A stretch of DNA of 64,000 nt, from assembly GCF_049243985.1 (NCBI RefSeq), contig NC_135381.1, positions 15,053,345 through 15,117,344 on the forward strand. The letters run 5' to 3'. Shown piece by piece: positions 60,401 to 64,000 of this stretch. Under the pieces are notes generated by a model. It was not told the origin of the DNA. It was given only the letters and a program-made list of their open reading frames with translations, and did not search any database. This DNA comes from Paroedura picta (lineage: Eukaryota > Chordata > Lepidosauria > Squamata > Gekkonidae). The stretch's first letter is position 1; each line of letters starts with the position of its first letter. Position numbers and translations under genes: made by a program.

Positions 60401-60908
60401 TTCCAGTTACAGGTGAAATGCTTGAACAGCGTCTTCCACTCGAATGATCATACAAGGGATAGATATGGGAATGTTGGAGTTGGCTCTCAGGTTGTTTCCA
60501 CAAGAGCAACTTAATGCGGAATATGCATTTCTCACTTTGCTTAGTTTTAAAAGAGATTCCAGATAATGATGTTGCATTCTCATGTTTAATGCCCAGCCCA
60601 ATATGGACAGCAAAAGTGCTGTTGAGGTTTTTCATTAAATTCCGGTACTTTGTCTTATAGTCATTTCATCTTAGTTACCTTCAACGTAGCTTGTTGCTGC
60701 TTAAGTAGTTCCTTCCTGTTCGCTTGCAGTGACCATGACATTCCTGAATAAATCTATGTTCCTCCTCTGGAAGGGGAACTTTAATTACACATTTCCCTTT
60801 CACGCAAAAGTGATTGCTCATGCCTTTTCTAAATTGCAATCAAGTGATTGCTATTTTATAATCACAAAAAAAAATTAACAAGCAGTCACTAGGGTTGCAA
60901 ATGTACAT

Positions 60909-60994
<86 letters not shown>

Positions 60995-61747
60995 GATTTC
61001 AAGAATTTATAAGTGTTAACTCAGGAATGGAATGGCCAAAATGAGTGTACAGCAGAGAATCAGAAGAAGATTTAAAACAGACAAGATTGAAAGAGTTGCA
61101 GGGAGATCATATGTTGACCAGGATTTACTTATGAGTAAACATGTTCTAGGCTCTTAAAGACAGAGCCTGCCAGATCTGACCAGTGTCCGTCTAGTCCAGC
61201 TACCTGTTTTACACAGTGTCCAACTCTGGTGGGCCAGCAACAGGGCACAGAAGCCAAGGCCTTCCCCTAACGTTAGAGTGTCAGTCTAGATCTGGGAACC
61301 CCAAGTTCAAATCCCCACTCTGCCATTGAAGCTGGCTGGGTGGCCTTGGGCCTGATACACATCCTCAGCCTAGTCTACCTCATAGGGTTGTTGGGATAAT
61401 AAAATGGGGGGAGGGAGAATGTTGTGAGCTGCTTTGGGTCCTCATTGGGGAGAAAAGGGTGGTATCAGTGGAGGAAATAATATTGCCTCCTGGCACTGAT
61501 ATTCAGAGATTTACTTCCTCTGCCTATGTAGCCTCCAGGATCTTTAGCCATTGATGAACCTACCATCCATCCATCAATTTAATCACTGATTGAGCAAAGG
61601 ACTGTTTCCTTTTGTCAGCCCATATCTCAGTACCCGAGACAGAAAAGCAGCATTTTCAGGCCCAAAGAAGATCCTCTTGTGTGATATAATCCACTCCCGC
61701 AGTGTTTCTTGCTCTGCCATATTTTGTGTTATCTCACCTATAATCCA

Positions 61748-61803
<56 letters not shown>

Positions 61804-62810
61804 CCTTCCTTCCTTCCTTCCTTCCTTCCTTCCTTCCTTCCTTCCTTCCTTCCTTCCTTCCTTCCTTCCTTCCTTCCTTCCTTCCTTCCTTGATGGATTT
61901 CTTTCTTGATGGATTTCATTTGAGATCCCTTTACTGCCCTTCCCAGCACAACCTGCCTGGGGCGGTTTCCATAAAACAATGACAGAATTCATTCATAAAC
62001 ACAATTAAACTTCAACATTAAGATATCATCATTACAACCATTAAAAATGTTAAAATCAATCAGGCCAGCTGCTTAGCCCAACCATGCTCGCCTATTCAGG
62101 GCCGCATCATTCTCCTTCCCCAACAAATAATCTGTTAGAAGCCACCTGGGAACGTAGAGGGCTGACAAGTACTTGGGCACCAGGCTCTAAAACCAATTCA
62201 ATCCAACAAATGAACAGTAAGCTTTTATGGACGGATGTTTCCCACTGATTTGCCATAGAGCATTTCTGGCTATGGGCCTGTTTATTCCCATCAGCTGATC
62301 CTTCTGGCCAGTTTGGACTGGTTGACAGCCTTAGCAATAAGGCCTTCTTGGATCAGGCCAGCATCTTGCTTCCAACTGCTGTCGGTTGCATATTCCCAGG
62401 GCATGCTGGCCACCAACTTCTCTCCGTGTTTGTCTCAGAAATATGCTGCATCTGAACACAGAGGATGCGTTCAGCTAACTTGTCCACAAGCAGCACCTGA
62501 AGTCCATAGCAGTTCTTGCCTGTCCCTCCCCCCCAGCGCCTGGTATGTTATGGTGGACTGCTGCCGAACATGGAGGCTCCAGATAACTTTCATGGCCTTG
62601 ATGACTCCATCTCTCCACTCCCCCCCCCCCCCGCCGTCTAAAAGGCTGTAAAAATTGAACAACTAAGCCTCACCTTATCTTCTCTTTCTCCCAAATAGTA
62701 TTGTCTTCTGGTTTGGGGACCTAAACTTCCGCATTGAGATCTTGGACATCCGCTATGTGAAATATGCCATCGACAACAGCATCCTTCACCAGCTCTGGGA
62801 GAAAGACCAG
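33375..62810 (+). CDS. INPP5J: Inositol polyphosphate 5-phosphatase J (PIPP), first 7 coding exons
   Basis: INPP5J removes the 5-phosphate from PI(4,5)P2, PI(3,4,5)P3 and soluble inositol phosphates at the plasma membrane and limits PI3K-Akt signalling. Exons 33375-33479, 41698-42557, 46235-46345, 51602-51710, 54707-54823, 55255-55430 and 62699-62810 keep one frame with canonical splice sites. Residues 1-321 are a Ser/Pro-rich N-terminus. From residue 322 the catalytic domain begins: FRITVVTWNVGTAMPPSD, IGLQEVNSM (Mg-binding Glu), FVLVSTVRMQGV, GGYWGNKGGVSVR, CFLNCHLPAHM (catalytic His region) and VFWFGDLNFRI (Asp/Asn). The rest of the domain, the SKICH domain and the C-terminus lie beyond the window. 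Confidence 0.97.
34230..34522 (-). mobile_element. tRNA-headed SINE, diverged
   Basis: Antisense: CCCTGCCCAAAGAGGATCCC, CACAACGGCCCTGCGAGGCA and head end CTAACCACTGCACCACACTG. Confidence 0.7.
35340..35476. mobile_element. Near-perfect palindromic hAT-like MITE (youngest-looking copy)
   Basis: 137 bp. The arms are identical over 64 bp (from GGGGTAGTCAAACTG to GCCCCTGCCAGC and its exact reverse complement) around a 4-nt centre ATTC. Ends CAGGGGTAG / CTACCCCCTG. Target duplication not clear. Confidence 0.9.
35900..36065 (-). mobile_element. SINE fragment, diverged
   Basis: Antisense CATTTCTGTCCTGCCCTGTC and CACAACAACCCTGTGAGGTA, a familiar SINE tail and body. Confidence 0.55.
36250..36385. mobile_element. 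Palindromic hAT-like MITE with perfect 8-bp TSD
   Basis: 136 bp, ends CAGGGGTAGTCAACC and GGTTGACTACCCCTG. The 8-mer GTCTGGAT lies directly at both sides (36242-36249, 36386-36393). Confidence 0.93.
36431..36563. mobile_element. Diverged MITE of the same family
   Basis: CAAGCTGTGGCTCTCCAGAT left, GGAACTGTGGTCCATGAACA right. It lies 45 bp after the younger copy. Confidence 0.7.
36911..37190 (-). mobile_element. Sauria-type SINE, full
   Basis: Antisense full copy with (AAG)n tail, ATATGCCGCTTTCCCCTACC, CCCAAGGTCACCCAGCTGGC and a B-box-like GCAGAATCGAACCTGGC. Confidence 0.9.
37379..37612 (-). mobile_element. Sauria-type SINE, diverged
   Basis: Antisense GAAGGAATCTCAAAGTGGTT, CCCAAGGTCACCCAGCTGGA, head end GCTCTTAACCACTCTACAA. 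Confidence 0.8.
38428..38785 (+). mobile_element. Sauria-type SINE interrupted by a second SINE head
   Basis: Head TAGTGTGGTATAGCAGTTAA, then an inserted tRNA-like segment near 38510-38600 (GGATTTGGGTAACCCAAGTT), then body and tail (CACTTTGGGACTCTTTCAGG). Confidence 0.75.
39742..40119. mobile_element. SPIN-like non-autonomous hAT element
   Basis: 378 bp. Left end GTGGTTCTCAACCTTCCTAA, ACCCTTTAATACAGTTCCTC; right end AAAGGGTTGTTCGACCCCCA, AAGGGGTCCTGACC, GGTTGAGAACCACTG. These ends match my memory of the SPIN (Space Invader) hAT family. The centre is unlike the mammalian SPIN MITEs I know. No clear TSD. Confidence 0.75.
40600..40830 (+). mobile_element. CR1-type LINE fragment
   Basis: ACCAAGCCCTGTGAGGAAAG, GGATCTGGGAATGTTCAGCG and ATGATTGCTGCCTTTAAGTA match the CR1 ORF2 end also seen at 25365. 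Confidence 0.75.
40832..40925. mobile_element. GC-rich hAT-like repeat fragment
   Basis: GGTCCCCAACCACCGGGCTG and GCACCGGGCCGCGG resemble the ends of a common vertebrate hAT-type repeat. Boundaries uncertain. Confidence 0.4.
41102..41340 (-). mobile_element. Sauria-type SINE
   Basis: Antisense GAGGCTCAAAGCGGCTTACA to CGCTACACCAAACCGGCTCT. Confidence 0.88.
41698..42557 (+). CDS. INPP5J: INPP5J exon 2 (Ser/Pro-rich N-terminus with repeats)
   Basis: 860 nt between TTTTCCAAG and GTGAGG, ending in phase 2 (CG, completed by C of exon 3 to Arg). It encodes 286 residues, low-complexity Ser/Pro-rich, ending KPKPKPVNEF. Three QPEG motifs occur (RYQPEG, RSQPEG, RAQPEG). Later a 22-23 residue unit starting L-P/A-K-A occurs three times (exon residues 192, 215, 237). 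The exon begins with ATG exactly at the acceptor, so it could also serve as a start in a transcript lacking exon 1. Confidence 0.93.
42680..43078 (-). mobile_element. Sauria-type SINE with duplicated 3' module
   Basis: Junction near 42815: CCCTGATATTACTG followed by AAGAAGAAGAGTTGG. Third copy of this structure in the window. Confidence 0.85.
43895..44080 (-). mobile_element. 5S-rRNA-like SINE, diverged
   Basis: Antisense TGTTGAGTCACAACCCCCTC, AGAGGTGGTTGTCCATTGCT, CAGTTCAGCTTAGCTCCC. Confidence 0.6.
44118..44388 (+). mobile_element. CR1-type LINE 3' end with ATTCTATG tail
   Basis: FLTVRAVSQWNRLPREVMSS-like reading, then TAGACTAGATGACCCTGGAG, CCCTTCCAACTC, and the CR1 tail GATTCTATGATTCT. 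Confidence 0.88.
45395..45480. repeat. Two-copy tandem duplication, period about 38 bp
   Basis: The unit TTTATAGGACGCTGTTCAAG / TTTATAGGGCGCTGTTCAAG recurs with diverged flanks. Confidence 0.75.
46063..46110. mobile_element. MITE fragment (left arm only)
   Basis: GGACTACAATTCCCATGAGC then CCCTGCCAGCAAACGCTGG matches the left arm and centre of the palindromic MITE. Confidence 0.7.
46235..46345 (+). CDS. INPP5J: INPP5J exon 3 (start of 5-phosphatase domain)
   Basis: 111 nt between CTCCTAG and GTAAGG. It reads ITVVTWNVGTAMPPSDVTSL then LHLNTGDSNDTDMIAIG. WNVGT is the first conserved 5-phosphatase motif. Confidence 0.98.
46850..46995 (-). mobile_element. CR1-like LINE 3' fragment, diverged
   Basis: Antisense AGAGAATCCTAGAGTAGGAA, CATCTAGTCCGCCCCCTGCT. 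Confidence 0.6.
48384..48525. repeat. Inverted pair of tail repeats forming a palindrome
   Basis: Left arm AAATTTGAGTCCAATGGCAC then CTTTAAGACCAACAAA; right arm TTTGTTGGTCCTAAAGGTGC then CATTGGACTCAAATTT. The arms are near-exact reverse complements around about 60 nt. Confidence 0.85.
50550..50740 (+). mobile_element. tRNA-derived SINE (second family)
   Basis: Head reads like a tRNA: GTCATGGCTCAGTAGTAGAG, CACCTGC-like turn, then B-box GGTCCCAGGTTCAATCC. Body: CCTGGGACCCTGGAGAGCTA. Confidence 0.8.
51602..51710 (+). CDS. INPP5J: INPP5J exon 4
   Basis: 109 nt between TTTGCAG and GTAAGC. With the GG of exon 3 it reads G, then LQEVNSMINKRLKDALFTDQ and WSELFMEVLSPFNFVL. The LQEV glutamate binds the catalytic metal in this family. 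Confidence 0.98.
52095..52230. mobile_element. Palindromic hAT-like MITE
   Basis: 136 bp, ends CAGGGGTAGTCAACC / GGTTGACTACCCCTG. Flanks CTGTAGAC and GTGTAGAC match at 7 of 8 bases. Confidence 0.9.
52240..52320 (+). mobile_element. LINE 3' UTR-like fragment
   Basis: GACCACTGGTCCATCTAGTT then CAGCATCCTGTTTCACACCG, a phrase common in squamate LINE tails. Similar to 61170-61260. Confidence 0.5.
52352..52593 (+). mobile_element. RTE-BovB LINE 3' end, 5'-truncated, with TSD
   Basis: Reads LEKSLMLGVIEGKRRRGRQR then MRWLDGVPEAVSVSLNGLRG and KAWKIIVHAVVMGRTRLRN, the C-terminus of the BovB ORF2 protein. The 3' end is CGGACACGACTTCGCAACTA then (ACAA)n. AGATTCTCA flanks it on both sides. Confidence 0.93.
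53211..53480 (-). mobile_element. CR1-type LINE 3' end
   Basis: Antisense GAATCATAGCATCAGAG, GGACCTCCAGGGTCATGTAG, CCAACCCTCTGCAGAATGCA. Confidence 0.8.
53752..54020 (+). mobile_element. Sauria-type SINE, sense
   Basis: Head ATGGTGTAGTGGTTAAGAGC (A box), B-box-like GGCTTGATTCTCCACTCC, body TGACCTTGGGCTAGTCACAG, tail TATAAAAACCAACTCTTC. Confidence 0.9.
54400..54674 (+). mobile_element. Sauria-type SINE, sense, ending 33 bp before INPP5J exon 5
   Basis: Head AGCCAGCTTGGTGTAGTGGT, B box GGGTTTGATTCCCC, body and a tail of (CTT) units at 54663-54674. The exon 5 acceptor AG is at 54705-54706. Confidence 0.92.
54707..54823 (+). CDS. INPP5J: INPP5J exon 5
   Basis: 117 nt between GTTCCAG and GTGAGT, phase 0 at both ends. 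It reads VSTVRMQGVILMVFAKYYHL then PFLQDIQTDCTRTGLGGYW. Confidence 0.98.
54824..55254 (+). other. INPP5J: INPP5J intron 5
   Basis: 431 nt with a degenerate (CA)n stretch near 55037-55078. No other element named. Confidence 0.75.
55255..55430 (+). CDS. INPP5J: INPP5J exon 6
   Basis: 176 nt between CCGCGCAG and GTAAGC. It reads GNKGGVSVRLSIFGHMICFL, then NCHLPAHMEKAEQRKEDFTT and ILNLQQFEGPSASGILDH plus GA. NKGG and LNCHLPAH are conserved catalytic-domain motifs. Confidence 0.98.
55648..55722 (+). mobile_element. CR1 3' end fragment
   Basis: GGTTGGACTAGATGACTGTG, GTCCCTTCCAAATCTATGAT and the tail TTCTGTGATTCTA. Confidence 0.75.
56441..56577. mobile_element. Palindromic hAT-like MITE
   Basis: 137 bp, ends CAGGGGTAGTCAAACTG / CAGTTTGACTACCCCTG. 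Flanks ATTTCGAG and AGTTCGAG agree at 7 of 8 bases. Confidence 0.92.
58290..59860 (+). mobile_element. Degenerate LINE reverse-transcriptase region (clade not resolved)
   Basis: Readable pieces: a segment ending LLLFNLYIND, then the YVDD-type box LYVDDTALFS followed by RSVVGLHKFIALFSEHCSKE, then FKYLGIIFQANLSWKVHLNS and FLGSSLYAVVV. Several frame changes show it is a dead copy. The element is split by the SINE at 59131-59412 and resumes to about 59860, ending with the tail repeat. R4, CR1/L2 or another non-LTR clade is possible. Confidence 0.75.
59131..59412 (+). mobile_element. Sauria-type SINE inserted in the LINE
   Basis: Head GCCAGCTTGATGCAGTGGTT, B box GGGTTTGATTCCCC, body CCTTGGGCTCGCCACAGTAC, tail ATATAAGAATCCACCTCTTC. 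Confidence 0.9.
59862..59960 (+). repeat. Tail repeat at LINE 3' end
   Basis: CTCGAAAGCTCACACCTTGA, ATAAATCTTTGTTGGTCTTA and AAGGTGCCTCTGGACTC. Same family as 25850-25965 and 48384-48525. Confidence 0.75.
60911..60993. repeat. Compound (TC)n(CA)n microsatellite
   Basis: About 18 TC units, a short spacer AGGCG, then about 21 CA units, uninterrupted. Confidence 0.97.
61268..61480 (+). mobile_element. tRNA-derived SINE
   Basis: B-box-like CCAAGTTCAAATCCCCACTC, body GGTGGCCTTGGGCCTGATAC, then CTACCTCATAGGGTTGTTGG and a tail with TGAGCTGCTTTGGGTCC. Confidence 0.75.
61749..61891. repeat. Compound (GTTA)n(TTCC)n microsatellite
   Basis: About 13 GTTA units directly followed by about 22 TTCC units, no interruptions, 143 bp in all. 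Confidence 0.97.
62699..62810 (+). CDS. INPP5J: INPP5J exon 7 (GDLNF motif)
   Basis: 112 nt between AAATAG and GTGAGG. With the GA of exon 6 it reads D, then IVFWFGDLNFRIEILDIRYV and KYAIDNSILHQLWEKDQ. WFGDLNFR is the signature of inositol 5-phosphatases. The next exon is beyond the window or not recognisable in the remaining 1.2 kb. Confidence 0.98.
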
Positions 62811-64000
62811 GTGAGGGTTTCGTGTGTCTGTGTGTGTGTGTGTGTGTGTGTGTTTGTGAGAGAGAAGTAGAGCAGCGGCAGGTGTGTTACTTGTGGAAGA
62901 GAGTGATGGGCAGCAGGCTGTCCCGCCCCTGACAGATAAAACAGCCACTCTGCTATTTTTGCACCTGCTGCTCCAGCATCCGGCCTCCCCTTCCGGAAAG
63001 GGGCTGAAGTCTGCCTGGGAGAGACAGTGCAGTCAGAAGAGGGCTCTTTCCCCTGCAAAGGAGCTGACAACTTCATGTGTCGCTCTGTCTGGTAGTGTGC
63101 TTTAGCTCTACCTCTGGGCGAGGATGGAATCTCGAGGCCTGTCTCTGTTGATGAACAGGCCCAGTAACTACAAGCTTGAGGGAGAATTCAGCACATAACC
63201 TGCATGTAAACAGATCCTTTTCACTGTTTTATTAAACCTCTTGCTTCAGGGATATCTGTACTCTTCATGCATCACGCAACATTTGCCTCACAGCAGGGAT
63301 TCAAAGCCTTCACACCTGCTGCCGTAAGAGCAGGAAGGGAAAGCTTATTTTTCAAAATCAGTTAGACCCCCTGGGTCTCATCAGAGAGGCAGTGCGGGCC
63401 CTTTCAGTTTCCAGAAAAGGCCTGGTGCAGAAGCCTGCCTAGCCAGCATTTCAAAATGCCTTGAAATAATTGCATTCTGCTGCAGCCAGATTTTGTCCAG
63501 TCCGTGAGGAGGGGAAGATTCTTCGGGGAATAACCAGAGGGCTGGTTTTAGTCTATAAATGGATGGAAGACAAGGCATTAAATTCTGCGGTTTGGCGTCT
63601 TATCCATCAAACCTCTTATTTCTGAAGCTTTCAGTACATCAAGAGCGGATGCCGGCAACAAGTAAGGAATCCATACAATTAGGCTGCCATCCTCTCTTAT
63701 CACCCACAGAAGCTCTGCACCTTTAAAGGCACATGCAAAAGGGGGGGGGGAAAGGTGGTACATCTCCCCCTTAGTGAGATGTGAGAACAGCCAAGGTCCT
63801 CAACTGGGGAGTGACTGGTTGAGAGCTTATGTCCACCTTGTTGGAGATAGTGGAAGGAGTGAGGCAAAGGACCCACAGGTGGCTGAACTGAGGTCTCCTG
63901 AAAAAACTTTGAATCCAGTGGCACCTTTAAGATGAACAGTCTTTATTCAAGGGGTAAGCTTTCACGTGCATAACTATCACGATGCTATATCCATCTCCCC
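62811..64000 (+). other. INPP5J: INPP5J intron 7 (to the right edge)
   Basis: A (TG)n run at 62824-62852 follows the donor. A tail repeat (antisense) begins near 63905 and reaches the edge. Nothing else is named. Confidence 0.65.
63905..64000 (-). repeat. Interspersed tail repeat, cut by window end
   Basis: TTTGAATCCAGTGGCACCTT and AAGCTTTCACGTGCATAACT match the tail-repeat family. Confidence 0.7.

Larger units (their letters stand above)
55431..62698 (+). other. INPP5J: INPP5J intron 6 (7.3 kb)
   Basis: AT-richer than the rest. Holds a MITE, a degenerate LINE with a nested SINE, and large microsatellites. 55.7-56.4, 56.6-57.8 and 59.96-60.9 kb show nothing named. Confidence 0.7.

Overview
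The window looks like nuclear DNA of a squamate reptile (lizard or gecko type; species not resolved). The genes are split by long introns with canonical GT-AG junctions. The interspersed repeats are a squamate mix: tRNA-headed SINEs of Sauria-SINE type, an RTE-BovB 3' end, CR1-type LINE tails, 5S-rRNA-like SINEs and hAT-type MITEs. I see no bacterial operons, CRISPR arrays, or recognisable viral or LTR elements.

Three protein genes can be read exon by exon. Their order and orientation match the SMTN - SELENOM - INPP5J block known from human 22q12. (1) The 3' half of SMTN (smoothelin) is on + from the left edge to about 12.24 kb. It covers the end of the linker, the C-terminal calponin-homology (CH) domain, and two alternative C-terminal exons that share one splice phase. 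(2) A complete five-exon SELENOM (selenoprotein M) is on - from 21397 down to 14927. It has an in-frame UGA read as selenocysteine in a CGGU motif, a signal peptide, an ER-retention-like C-terminus (AEDL), a plausible SECIS element at 14100-14170 and a poly(A) signal near 14015. (3) The first seven coding exons of INPP5J (inositol polyphosphate 5-phosphatase J / PIPP) are on + from 33375 to 62810. They hold a Ser/Pro-rich N-terminus and the first part of the catalytic domain. The gene runs off the right edge.

Layout: 1-12240 SMTN; 12241-13990 short gap between convergent 3' ends; 13990-21720 SELENOM with its CpG-rich promoter; 21720-33040 intergenic, repeat-rich, with a CTCF-like motif next to three AP-1 motifs near 27.1 kb; 33040-33560 CpG-rich INPP5J promoter and first coding exon; 33480-64000 INPP5J introns and exons, dense in SINEs and MITEs. 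SELENOM and INPP5J are divergent. The three genes share no pathway (actin-associated smooth-muscle protein, ER thiol oxidoreductase-like selenoprotein, plasma-membrane phosphoinositide phosphatase); they are neighbours by conserved synteny.

The most interesting items are the SELENOM Sec codon and SECIS, the SMTN alternative last exons with a stop 22 nt before a donor, a three-fold 22-23 residue repeat in the INPP5J N-terminus, a young hAT-like MITE family that forms near-perfect 130-bp palindromes with 8-bp target duplications, a SPIN-like hAT element, and a SINE form with a duplicated 3' module seen three times with the same junction. I found no convincing undescribed molecular system.
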